A DNA stretch of 64,000 nucleotides from Subtercola frigoramans (GTDB lineage: Bacteria > Actinomycetota > Actinomycetes > Actinomycetales > Microbacteriaceae), in the NCBI RefSeq assembly GCF_016907385.1, contig NZ_JAFBBU010000001.1, forward strand, positions 1,736,001-1,800,000. The letters are read 5' to 3'. The notes beneath the pieces were generated by a model. That model was not told the origin of the DNA. It saw only the letters and a list, made by a program, of their open reading frames with translations, and did no database searches. A program made the translations under genes and the position numbers. Below, piece by piece: positions 37,703-45,810 of the stretch (its first letter is position 1; each line of letters opens with the position of its first letter).

Positions 37703-39001
37703 TTGCCAGCTACTTCCGGTAACAAATCTGCTGACCCGGCAGGCTCCGTGAAGCCCCTGAAGATCGTGATTGGTGCAGACACCTTCTCGCCGAACGTCAA
37801 TGGCAGCGCACGATTCTCCGAGCGGCTCGCAACCGGCCTCGCCGCACGCGGCCACGAAGTGCACGTCGTCGCCCCCGCCGCGACACGCAAACACGGCACC
37901 TGGACAGAGACGTACGACGGCCAGGACATCACGGTGCACCGCCTGCGCAGCTACCGCTGGTACCCGCATGACTGGCTGCGCTGGGCAGAACCCTGGTTCA
38001 TCAACAAGAACAGCGACCGCATCCTTGAGCAGGTCGACCCCGACGTCGTGCATTTCCAGTCCCACATCATCGTGGGCAGGGGCCTCTCGATTGCCGCGCG
38101 CAAACGCGGGGGAGTGCGCATCATCGGCACGAACCACTTCATGCCAGAGAACCTGCTCGAGTTCACGCTTCTCCCGAAGTCGTGGCAGGTCAAGGCCGTC
38201 GGCATGGCGTGGCGCGCAGCGAAGCGCACCTTCGGCAGGGCCGATGTCGTGACCACACCGACCCAGAGCGCCGCCGACTTCCTCGAGAAGTACACCGGGC
38301 TGAGCGGCGTGCTCGCGATCTCGTGCGGCATCGACGCCGAGAACTACACGCCCGACTTCACGCCCCGCGCCGACAACCGCATCCTCTTCGTCGGCCGGGT
38401 CACCGGTGAGAAGCAGATCGATGTGCTGATCAAGGCCATTGCTCTTCTGCCGCTCGATCTCGACGTCAAGCTCGACATCGTCGGCGGCGGCGACCTGCTG
38501 AAGAACCTCGAGCACCAGTCGAAGGCGCTCGGCATCGGCGACCGTGTGCACTTCACCGGCTACGTGAGTGAAGAAGAACTCCGAGCCGCCTACACGAAGG
38601 CGACGATCTTCGGCATGCCGTCGATCGCCGAGCTGCAGAGCATCGCCACGATGGAGGCCATGGCCTCTGGGCTGCCCGTCGTGGCTGCGGACGCCATGGC
38701 GCTACCCCACCTCGTCAAAGACGGCAGAAATGGCTTTCTCTTCGAACCCGGCAACGCCCAGCAACTCGCTGACAAGATCGAGTTCCTCCTCCGCCTGCCG
38801 CAAGAAGAGCTCGACGAGTTCAAGCGCAACTCGCTCGCTTTCATCCAGGCGCATGACCTGCAGCGCACCATTGTCACGTTCGAGCGCTTGTACCGCGGGG
38901 CATCCGACGTCGACCCGGCCGCGATCGACGCGATCATGGCTGCGAATGCGCTGCCCAACGGTGCACTCGAATCCGACGCCACGGATGCTGCACACTCCTG
39001 A
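37703..39001 (+). CDS. GT4-family glycosyltransferase
   Basis: 432 residues with GT-B fold. The N-terminal acceptor domain begins KIVIGADTFSPNVNGSARFSERLATGL; the C-terminal nucleotide-sugar domain has ILFVGRVTGEKQIDVLIKAI and the EX7E-type ATMEAMASGLPVVAADAMALPHL. It is close to enzymes that glycosylate phosphatidylinositol or diacylglycerol in actinobacteria, but the acceptor is inference. TTG 37703 has an AGAGAG upstream; GTG 37748 is a shorter alternative just before the fold. A 275-base gap separates it from divergent def. Confidence 0.85.
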   Translation: MPATSGNKSADPAGSVKPLKIVIGADTFSPNVNGSARFSERLATGLAARGHEVHVVAPAATRKHGTWTETYDGQDITVHRLRSYRWYPHDWLRWAEPWFINKNSDRILEQVDPDVVHFQSHIIVGRGLSIAARKRGGVRIIGTNHFMPENLLEFTLLPKSWQVKAVGMAWRAAKRTFGRADVVTTPTQSAADFLEKYTGLSGVLAISCGIDAENYTPDFTPRADNRILFVGRVTGEKQIDVLIKAIALLPLDLDVKLDIVGGGDLLKNLEHQSKALGIGDRVHFTGYVSEEELRAAYTKATIFGMPSIAELQSIATMEAMASGLPVVAADAMALPHLVKDGRNGFLFEPGNAQQLADKIEFLLRLPQEELDEFKRNSLAFIQAHDLQRTIVTFERLYRGASDVDPAAIDAIMAANALPNGALESDATDAAHS

Positions 39002-39118
39002 CGCGAACCCTCCGCTTCATGCCGTCCGTGAGCAGCAGGCCGCGTCTGTTACCGGCCAGATGCGCGAACCTGTATCGTTGGTTCGCGGCGGTTGTGTGAT
39101 GTATTGCACCCCGCCAAC

Positions 39119-39192
39119 GGGGCGTTAGCTCAGCTGGTTAGAGCAGCGGACTCATAATCCGTCGGTCGCGGGTTCAAGTCCCGCACGCCCCA
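39119..39192 (+). tRNA. tRNA with CAT anticodon (tRNA-Ile2-like, or elongator tRNA-Met)
   Basis: 74 bases; acceptor GGGGCGT pairs perfectly with ACGCCCC, discriminator A. Anticodon loop CTCATAA gives CAT. The T-arm GGTTCAAGTCC and variable-loop context resemble lysidine-modified tRNA-Ile2 more than elongator tRNA-Met, but sequence alone does not settle it. Its 3' portion is repeated downstream. Confidence 0.88.
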
Positions 39193-39375
39193 CCCTTCAT
39201 TGAGATGGCTGGCTTGGGCCGGTGGCCTGGTCCACCCTGCTGGGCGGCCCAGGGGTTCAAGTCCCGCACGCCCCACCCTTCATTGAGATGGCTGGCTAGG
39301 GCCGGTGGCCTGGTCCAGCCTGCTGGGCGGCCCAAGGGTTCAAGTCCCGCACGCCCCACCCCGCACGCCCCACCC
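39171..39375 (+). repeat. 83-bp tandem array containing the tRNA 3' end
   Basis: GGTTCAAGTCCCGCACGCCC, the T-arm and 3' acceptor of the CAT tRNA, occurs at 39171, 39254 and 39337: exact 83-base spacing. Units one and two differ by about four bases. After the third start the array breaks down into short CGCACGCCCCACC pieces. The spacer between tRNA pieces (TTCATTGAGATGGCTGGCT ...) is also repeated. Confidence 0.9.
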
Positions 39376-39590
39376 TTCACGCCCCACCCCCGCGCGTCAG
39401 CGCCTCCAGGTCACCCCAGAAGTGGGGCAATCGCGAAGAAACGTCAGGTATGTCTTGACTCGATAAAACTTCACAAGTATGGTTTTCGATGGTGGTTCGC
39501 CACCACTTGTATGGGGATACTGGGTTTTGCTTGTTGCATGGTGCGCCGTCGCGCGCGCCGGCGCCAAGTTTCTCGCAAAAGGCACTATTG
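39193..39590 (+). other. Gene-free region: tRNA-derived repeats, then a promoter
   Basis: 398 bases without a convincing gene. The first ~180 hold the tandem array. The rest is less GC-rich and holds a good promoter and a small hairpin, GGTGG-TTCG-CCACC (39491-39504), in the likely leader of the alpha/beta hydrolase gene. Confidence 0.6.
39455..39483 (+). promoter_or_regulatory. Promoter TTGACT-17-TATGGT
   Basis: TTGACT at 39455-39460 and TATGGT at 39478-39483 are separated by 17 bases, close to the vegetative consensus. ACAAGT over the -10 and ACTTGT at 39505-39510 form a spaced dyad that could be an operator. Confidence 0.6.
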
Positions 39591-40496
39591 ATGACGTACT
39601 TCACCCACGATGTTCCCGTGCGCGGCGGCGTGATGAGAGTCGGTGAGTGGCGGCCGGAATGCCCCGACGCTCCGACGATCGTCGCATTGCACGGCATGAG
39701 CGGCTCCCACCTCGCGTGGCAATTCCTTGCGGAACAGCTACCCGAATACCGCATCGTCGCGCCAGACCTCCGTGGCCGTGGGCTGAGTGCCCAGCTGCCG
39801 GCCCCGTTCGGTGTGGCCAGTCATCTTGACGATGTCGCGGCCATCAGTGCTGCTCTGAATGTGTCGCGTGCGACCATCGTCGGGCACTCCATGGGTGCCT
39901 TCGTCGCCGTCGCGGCCCTCAGGGAGCATCCAGAGGTCTTCGTGCGCGGGATTCTCGCCGACGGCGGCCTGCCTGTCACCGTGCCCCTCGACCTCGCCGA
40001 CGATGAGCTCGTCGAAGCAGTTCTGGGAGTTGCCGCGGCCCGGCGGGTTGAGTTCACTTTCTCGAGCAGGGACATGTACCGCAAATTCTGGCGCCTGCAT
40101 CCTGCCTTCGCGGGTGATTGGTCTGAGGCGCTGAGTTCCTACGCTGACTACGACCTGGCTGAGGTCGTCACCACTGACGGGGAGGTAGCCTTCCGGCCCG
40201 TTGCGAACCCCGCGGCGGTCAAGGCAGACGCGCGCGAACTGTACGGCAGCCACGCGCTCCGGGCCACGCTGTGCGGCCTCCGGGTGCCGATGACGGTGCT
40301 TTACGCCTCCCGCGGCTTGCTCAACGAGACTCCTGGGGTGTACAGCGGGCGGGAAATCGCGGGGTGGCAGGCAGAACTGCCCTCCACCGTTTCGTTCGTA
40401 GAGGTGGCCGAGGCGAACCACTACACACTCGTTCTGAGTCAGCACGGCGCCGAGGCTATCGCTCAGGTGCTGCGAACGGCGCTGGTACCCAGCTGA
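39591..40496 (+). CDS. Alpha/beta hydrolase
   Basis: 301 residues, cytosolic. The oxyanion-hole motif is VALHGMSGSHLAW, the nucleophile elbow GHSMG (near residue 100), followed by a lid-like insertion and a terminal histidine in EANHYTLVL. Esterase, lactonase or haloperoxidase-like activity is possible; substrate unknown. ATG 39591 follows AAAGG. It ends 34 bases inside the convergent PadR gene. Confidence 0.88.
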   Translation: MTYFTHDVPVRGGVMRVGEWRPECPDAPTIVALHGMSGSHLAWQFLAEQLPEYRIVAPDLRGRGLSAQLPAPFGVASHLDDVAAISAALNVSRATIVGHSMGAFVAVAALREHPEVFVRGILADGGLPVTVPLDLADDELVEAVLGVAAARRVEFTFSSRDMYRKFWRLHPAFAGDWSEALSSYADYDLAEVVTTDGEVAFRPVANPAAVKADARELYGSHALRATLCGLRVPMTVLYASRGLLNETPGVYSGREIAGWQAELPSTVSFVEVAEANHYTLVLSQHGAEAIAQVLRTALVPS

Positions 40497-41116
40497 GCCC
40501 CGCCTCGGTCGCTGGCACCTCTGCTCTGGATCTTCTCGGTTTGCTGGAGTAGCCGCACGGGGCGTCGCCCGCGCCGAGGGCGCTCTGACTGCATCGCGAT
40601 AGTGAATTCGGACGGGTCGATTCTAATCTGTTCCAGCCAGGCCAGGGCAGAGTGCGCCAGCAGCCTCTCGGCTTCAGCCTGCGCGCGCGCCAACCTTCTG
40701 CCTGGGACCGCGGCGGACCCGACATCCTGAATTCGTTTCTGCGAGGAGATGCCCCGCCAGGCTTCTTCATAGGCTCGGATGAGGGGCAGAGGGTCTTGAC
40801 CCGGTAGCGAGACCGCGAGCAGAACGTGGTCCATCATGTCGCCCCAGGCCGACCCCGATACCGGCTGGGCGGTGCCGAGCCACGAGTGAGCCTCCTGTCG
40901 GCCCTCTGGCGTCAATTCGTACAAGGGGAGGCCACCGGCCGTCACGGTGTCGCACGCGACCAACCCGGCTGTCTTCAACCGCCCCAGGGTGGAGTACACC
41001 TGACCGACGTTGAGAGTCCCTTCGCGGCAGGTTCGCAGTTCCACTTCGTCATGAAGCTGGAGCCCGTAGGCCGGGCCGAGGGTGAGAACGGCGAGGATGG
41101 TCTGGCGAACCGACAC
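40463..41116 (-). CDS. PadR-family transcriptional regulator
   Basis: 217 residues. The N-terminal winged helix starts SVRQTILAVLTLGPAYGLQLHDEV and includes NVGQVYSTLGRLKTAGLV and the wing, as in PadR. The C-terminal part is helical and probably dimerises; the last ~40 residues are basic and disordered. Several GTG codons (41125, 41122, 41116) could start it; 41116 gives the common family opening MSVRQ. It converges on the hydrolase gene with a 34-base overlap and may regulate it, which is a guess from position. Confidence 0.83.
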   Translation of the reverse strand: MSVRQTILAVLTLGPAYGLQLHDEVELRTCREGTLNVGQVYSTLGRLKTAGLVACDTVTAGGLPLYELTPEGRQEAHSWLGTAQPVSGSAWGDMMDHVLLAVSLPGQDPLPLIRAYEEAWRGISSQKRIQDVGSAAVPGRRLARAQAEAERLLAHSALAWLEQIRIDPSEFTIAMQSERPRRGRRPVRLLQQTEKIQSRGASDRGGAQLGTSAVRST

Positions 41117-41318
41117 ATGCACCACACCCCTTTCGGGCCATCCGGAATTCAAATCTCTGCCGAGTATAGCGACGAGCCCGCAGCAGCCTTGCGATTCACG
41201 ATCCATGTCGGCATACTGGAGCCATGCAGTACTTGCACAACTGAACATTGAGCCGCCGTTTGTGCGCAGCCATTCACAGGTCGTTGGGGAAGACGTACCT
41301 CACGAATGGAGAATACAA

Positions 41319-41822
41319 ATGGTGGCATCTGTCGCACGCGGAGTGATCTATGTTCACTCCGCTCCCCGCGCGCTCTGCCCTCACGTCGAGTGGGCCGCAG
41401 GTCGCGCCATTGGTCGTGCGGTGAACTTCAGCTGGATCGAACAACCGGTGCTACGCGGTTCGCAGCGAGCCGAGTTCTACTGGGAGGGCGCTGCAGGTAC
41501 CGGGGCCGCCATCGCCTCTGCCCTGCGCGGGTGGGAGCATCTCCGGTATGAAGTGACGGAAGACCCCGCTGCAGGCCGCGACGGTGGTCGATGGATGCAC
41601 ACCCCAGACCTGGGCATCTTCTTCGCTCAGACGGACAGTGCTGGCAATACCGTCATCCCCGAAGATCGTGTTCGTGCGGCAATGGAATCCGCCGGCACGA
41701 ATGCGCTTGAGCTGCATCGGGAGCTTCGACTGGCACTCGGCCAAGCCTGGGACGACGAACTCGAGCCGTTCCGCTACGCGAGTGACTTCGCGCCTGTCGT
41801 CTGGCTGCACTCCGTCGGCTAA
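41319..41822 (+). CDS. DUF3145 family protein
   Basis: 167 residues, a soluble actinobacterial protein of unknown function. The family is recognised from RGVIYVHSAPRALCPHVEWA and FSWIEQPVLRGSQRAEFYW near the N-terminus, and WHT-like ending FRYASDFAPVVWLHSVG. ATG 41319 follows GGAG at a good distance. It is divergent from the PadR gene and convergent with fabF, with intergenic repeats between. Confidence 0.88.
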   Translation: MVASVARGVIYVHSAPRALCPHVEWAAGRAIGRAVNFSWIEQPVLRGSQRAEFYWEGAAGTGAAIASALRGWEHLRYEVTEDPAAGRDGGRWMHTPDLGIFFAQTDSAGNTVIPEDRVRAAMESAGTNALELHRELRLALGQAWDDELEPFRYASDFAPVVWLHSVG

Positions 41823-41829
41823 CCCACGA

Positions 41830-41953
41830 CGCCGGTTGAGTAGGCCAGGGACCACATCGAAATCTCAACGAGCGAATCAGGGTTTCGATACAGCGCGCTG
41901 CGCGTGCTTACTCAACCGGCGGCTGTGCGCTGCGCGAGCTTACTCAACCGGTG
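41830..41953. repeat. Intergenic repeat cluster, locus C (three copies, both orientations)
   Basis: Forward copy 41830-41863 (CGCCGGTTGAGTAGG ... ATCGAAATC), reverse copy 41881-41922 (GGTTTCGATAC ... GCTTACTCAACCGGC) and reverse partial copy 41925-41953. They lie between convergent DUF3145 and fabF genes, and inverted copies can fold together. Confidence 0.8.
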
Positions 41954-41962
41954 ACAGTGCGA

Positions 41963-43198
41963 CTAGACGGTCTTGAAGGCCGCCACAGCGTTGTGCCCTC
42001 CGAAACCGAACGAGTTGCTGATGGCCAGCAGTTCGCCGTCTCCGAGCGGCCGTGGCGAGGTGACCACGTCGAGGTGGATCTCCGGATCCTGCTCGGTGAG
42101 GTTGATCGTCGGGGGAGCGATTCGCTCCTGCAGCGACTTGATGACAAACAGCGCTTCGATGGCGCCGGCACCGCCGAGAAGATGACCGGTCGACGCCTTC
42201 GTCGCCGAAACCGGAATTCCTTCGACCGCCTCACCGAAGACACGGCGGAGCGCGTTGTACTCTGCGATGTCACCGACGGGTGTCGACGTTGCGTGCGCGT
42301 TGATGTGCGCAACGTCAGAGAGTGCGAAGCCCGCGTTCGTGATCGCAGCGATCATGGCTCGCGCTGCGGCCGAACCCTCAGGGTCTGGGGCGGTGATGTG
42401 GTACGCGTCGCTCGTCACCGAACCGCCGAGCAGTTCCGCGTAGATCTTTGCCCCACGGGCAATCGCGTGCTCGTACGTCTCGAGCACGATTGCAGCGGCG
42501 CCCTCGCCGAGCACGAACCCGTCGCGGGTGACGTCGTACGGGCGCGAAGCCGTCGCCGGGTCGTCATTGCGCTTCGACAGCGCCTGCATCGCCGCGAACG
42601 AGGCGATGGGCAGAGGGTGGATGCACGCCTCAGAGCCCCCCGCAAGAATGATGTCGGCAAGTCCCGCCTGGAGGTGGTCGTAGGCGTTGGCAATCGACTC
42701 CGTGCTCGAGGCACAGGCCGACACGTCGGTGCGGCTGAAGGCGCGCGCGCCGAGATCCATGCTGATCGCGGCAGCGGGGCCGTTCGGCATCAGCATGGGA
42801 ACAGTCATCGGCAGAACACGGCGCGGCCCACGCTCACGCAGGGTGTCCCACGCGTCGAGGAGCGTCCAGAGACCGCCGATGCCGGTCGCCCAGTCGACGC
42901 CGATGCGTTCGGGGTCGACCTCGGGTGCACCCGCGTCGGCCCAGGCTTCGCGGGCCGCCGTCAGTGCGAACTGGCTGTTGGGGTCGAGTCTCTTCGTCTC
43001 CTGGCGGGTGAGAACGTCAGCGGAGGGCACAACGGCCTGCGCAGCCATCGTGATGGGCACCTGCCACTTCTCAACCCATTCCTGTTCGAGGGTGCGGTTG
43101 CCCGAAACGCCGTTCAGAAGTGCGTGCCAGCTCTCTTCAGCTGTTCCGCCCAACGGAGTGGTTGCACCGATTCCGGTGACGACGATTCTTTTGCTCAT
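41963..43198 (-). CDS. fabF: 3-oxoacyl-ACP synthase II
   Basis: Elongating beta-ketoacyl-ACP synthase of type II fatty acid synthesis. 411 residues. The Cys-His-His triad is visible: Cys in DVSACASSTES, His in INAHATSTPVGD and His in STGHLLGGAGA. The N-terminus RIVVTGIGATTPLG is canonical. Last gene of the minus-strand fabD-fabH-acpP-fabF cluster; 158 bases separate it from acpP. Confidence 0.96.
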   Translation of the reverse strand: MSKRIVVTGIGATTPLGGTAEESWHALLNGVSGNRTLEQEWVEKWQVPITMAAQAVVPSADVLTRQETKRLDPNSQFALTAAREAWADAGAPEVDPERIGVDWATGIGGLWTLLDAWDTLRERGPRRVLPMTVPMLMPNGPAAAISMDLGARAFSRTDVSACASSTESIANAYDHLQAGLADIILAGGSEACIHPLPIASFAAMQALSKRNDDPATASRPYDVTRDGFVLGEGAAAIVLETYEHAIARGAKIYAELLGGSVTSDAYHITAPDPEGSAAARAMIAAITNAGFALSDVAHINAHATSTPVGDIAEYNALRRVFGEAVEGIPVSATKASTGHLLGGAGAIEALFVIKSLQERIAPPTINLTEQDPEIHLDVVTSPRPLGDGELLAISNSFGFGGHNAVAAFKTV

Positions 43199-43356
43199 GG
43201 CAGGCGCTTTCTCTGTGGATCAGGTGGTACTGCCGCTGCGATGGCCCCGAAGCGACGGGACACTGGCAACGGCACAGAAGCGGGAAGACCGGAGCATGAG
43301 GCACAGGCCGAGCCCCGGTCATCCGCACTCTTCGACAGGGTGTCGGGGTGTGAAAC

Positions 43357-43605
43357 CTACGCCTGTGCGTTGGTGATGAAGTGCACGGCGTCGCCGACGG
43401 TCTTGAGGTTCTTGACCTCTTCGTCGGGGATCTTGACGTCGAACTTCTCTTCAGCGTTGACGACGATGGTCATCATCGAGATGGAGTCGATGTCGAGGTC
43501 ATCGGTGAACGACTTGTCCAGCTCAACCGTGTCGGCTGCGATACCAGTTTCGTCGTTGATGAGCTCGGCGAGGCCGGCAAGAACTTCTTCGGTGGACAAT
43601 GCCAT
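43357..43605 (-). CDS. acpP: Acyl carrier protein
   Basis: 82 residues, acidic four-helix carrier of growing acyl chains. The phosphopantetheine attachment serine is Ser41 in DLDIDSISM, a slight variant of the usual DSL motif. ATG 43605 lies behind AAGGAGAAAAA; an upstream in-frame ATG at 43641 is unnecessary. Lies between fabH and fabF. Confidence 0.96.
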   Translation of the reverse strand: MALSTEEVLAGLAELINDETGIAADTVELDKSFTDDLDIDSISMMTIVVNAEEKFDVKIPDEEVKNLKTVGDAVHFITNAQA

Positions 43606-43716
43606 TGTATTTTTCTCCTTGGGTGTCATTTGAGGCGACATTCAGTTTAGGTCAGAGGGGGAGCGGTTCGTTGCGGCGGCGCGGCACGAGAGCCCGTGAG
43701 GGACGGTGGGTGCGGG

Positions 43717-44721
43717 TTAAGGAAGTACCACGACTTGAGACCCGAATACGAGTCCGGCGCCGAAGCCGATCTGCAACGCGAGGCCGCCGGAGGCTTCAGG
43801 ATGCTCCTGCAGGAGCCGGTGCGTCGCGAGCGGTATCGACGCGGCTGAGGTGTTGCCTGTCGTCTCGATGTCACGGCCGATCAGGACCGATTCGGGGAGC
43901 TTCAGCACTTTGGCGAACTCGTCGATGATACGCATGTTCGCCTGGTGGGGAATGAACGCGGTGAGGTCGTCAGCCGTGATTCCGGCTTCGTCCAGCGCGC
44001 GCTTGGCCACCTTGGCCATCTCCCACACGGCCCAGCGGAAGACCGTCTGGCCCTCCTGGCGCATGGTGGGCCACTCGTTGTCACCACGGCGAAAGCCGAC
44101 ATAGCTCCCGGTCATTCCGACCGCATCCCACTTCGAGCCGTCGGAGCCCCAGATGGTCTTGGAGATACCGGCGAAATCACTCGGCCCGACTACTGCCGCA
44201 CCCGCGCCGTCACCGAGCAGGAATGAGATGGAGCGGTCAGCCGGGTCGACGAAGTCAGACAGTTTCTCGGCACCGATGACGAGCACGTACTCGGCGAGGC
44301 CGGCACGGATGAGCGAATCGGCTTGCGCAATTCCATAGGTGTAGCCAGCACAGGCGGCCTCGATGTCGTAGGCGGCAGCGGGAGTTGCACCGACCCGTTC
44401 TGCGACGAGCGTGGAGATCGACGGGGTCACGACAGGATTGCTGATCGTCGAGACGATGACAGCACCGATCTGGTCGGGCCGTATTCCTGCCTTCTCGATC
44501 GCCTCCCGGGCAGCGGCCGTGGCCAGGTCGACAGCCGTGACCTCGGCACTGGCCCGGCGGCGCTCGATGATGCCCGTGCGCTTTCTGATCCATTCGTCAG
44601 AGGAGTCGATCGGGCCGATGAGGTCCTCGTTGGGCACCACGAGGTCTCCTCGTGCCGCACCCATCGCGTAGATGCGGGTGAATTCGGGGCCGTGCGACTG
44701 CTGGAGAGTGGGGCGTGACAT
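43717..44721 (-). CDS. fabH: 3-oxoacyl-ACP synthase III
   Basis: Starts fatty acid synthesis by condensing acyl-CoA primers with malonyl-ACP; in actinobacteria often prefers branched primers. 334 residues. Catalytic Cys124 (EAACAGYTYG), His in IPHQANMRI and Asn in TGNTSAASIP are intact. A ~13-residue N-terminal extension precedes the fold. Follows fabD by 78 bases. Confidence 0.95.
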   Translation of the reverse strand: MSRPTLQQSHGPEFTRIYAMGAARGDLVVPNEDLIGPIDSSDEWIRKRTGIIERRRASAEVTAVDLATAAAREAIEKAGIRPDQIGAVIVSTISNPVVTPSISTLVAERVGATPAAAYDIEAACAGYTYGIAQADSLIRAGLAEYVLVIGAEKLSDFVDPADRSISFLLGDGAGAAVVGPSDFAGISKTIWGSDGSKWDAVGMTGSYVGFRRGDNEWPTMRQEGQTVFRWAVWEMAKVAKRALDEAGITADDLTAFIPHQANMRIIDEFAKVLKLPESVLIGRDIETTGNTSAASIPLATHRLLQEHPEASGGLALQIGFGAGLVFGSQVVVLP

Positions 44722-44799
44722 CGTATCCTTGGCCGGTTGGTGTGGCTGTGTGGGGCGTTGAGTGGATGGGCGTGGATCGGGCCGTGCCCGGAGCCAGGA

Positions 44800-45723
44800 T
44801 CAGACGGGCGAACCCGTGAGGAGTTCGATGGCCGCCGGCAGGTCATCCGGAGTCTTGACGGCTACCGCCGGAACACCCTTGAGCCCGCGTTTGGCCAGGC
44901 CCGTCAGGGCGCCCGCTGGAGAGACTTCGATGATACCGGTCACGCCAGCATCGTGGAACGACTGCATGCAGCGATCCCAGCGAACAGGAGAGGAGACCTG
45001 GCCGACCAGCAGGTCGACGAATTCCGGGCCGGAGTCGACAGTGCCGCCGTCACGGTTCGTCCAGATGGGAATGGTGGGGTCTGCGGGAGTGAGCCTGCTA
45101 GCCACTTCGCGGAGGTGCTCCACCGCGGGAGTCATGTACTGCGTGTGGAAGGCGCCGGCGACCTGGAGGGGAATGACGCGCGCGCCGCGGGGTGCCAGAT
45201 CCTTCAGCTTCTCGAGCGCACCGAGCTCGCCGGCCACCACGATCTGCCCGCCGCCGTTGAAGTTGGCGGGTTCGAGCCCCAGCCTTGACAGTGTGGCCAG
45301 GAGTTCTGTTTCGTCGCCACCGACGACCGCGCTCATTCCACTCGGAGCAAGTGCCGCGGCGTCGGCCATCGCCAGCCCTCGTTCGCGGACGAACGTCATC
45401 GCGTCGGGTTCGCCCAGGATTCCGGATGCTGCGGCGGCGGTGATCTCGCCCACAGAGTGGCCGGCGACGCCGCCGACCCGCGAGCGGCGGCCGTCGGCGA
45501 GAAGTGCTGTGAGCGTGAGAAGCCCGGCGGCCACAATGAGCGGCTGGGCGATTTTCGTGTCGCGGATGGTGTCGGCATCGCTCGTGGTGCCGTGGGCGAG
45601 CAGGTCGAGCCCAGCGGTGTCGCCCAGAGCTTCGAGGTGCTCCCTGAATGCGGTCTCAGCAACCCAGGGCTCGAGGAAGCCAGGGGTCTGGGAGCCCTGG
45701 CCAGGGCAGACGATGACGATCAT
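44800..45723 (-). CDS. fabD: Malonyl-CoA:ACP transacylase
   Basis: Transfers malonate from CoA to acyl carrier protein. 307 residues. N-terminal CPGQGSQTPGF is the family signature, Ser90 in GHSVGE is the nucleophile, and a histidine in GAFHTQYM completes the dyad. First of the four fab genes; the 87-base gap upstream, after fasR, contains a TTGACA that might belong to a fab promoter, though no well-spaced -10 is clear. Confidence 0.94.
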   Translation of the reverse strand: MIVIVCPGQGSQTPGFLEPWVAETAFREHLEALGDTAGLDLLAHGTTSDADTIRDTKIAQPLIVAAGLLTLTALLADGRRSRVGGVAGHSVGEITAAAASGILGEPDAMTFVRERGLAMADAAALAPSGMSAVVGGDETELLATLSRLGLEPANFNGGGQIVVAGELGALEKLKDLAPRGARVIPLQVAGAFHTQYMTPAVEHLREVASRLTPADPTIPIWTNRDGGTVDSGPEFVDLLVGQVSSPVRWDRCMQSFHDAGVTGIIEVSPAGALTGLAKRGLKGVPAVAVKTPDDLPAAIELLTGSPV

Positions 45724-45810
45724 GTTTTCAGTCTTTCAAGAGTAGAGACGGGGGCGGTGTCAATAGTCGACGAAGGTTCGCGTGAATCGTTGTGGGTGTC
45801 GTTCAGCCCT

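Noticed and set aside
39254..39361. Possible additional tRNA genes in the array
   Set aside because: Only the T-arm and 3' acceptor are repeated; there is no 5' half, D-arm or anticodon arm.
39171..39375. CRISPR-like array
   Set aside because: The 83-base units are near-identical along their whole length; there are no unique spacers and no cas genes.
39174..39380. Minus-strand frame with repeated GGPGHRP-type peptide in the tRNA array
   Set aside because: It is only the translation of the 83-bp tandem repeat and the tRNA antisense strand.
41951..43633. 560-codon plus-strand frame opposite fabF and acpP
   Set aside because: Crosses two certain genes and their gap; no homology visible.
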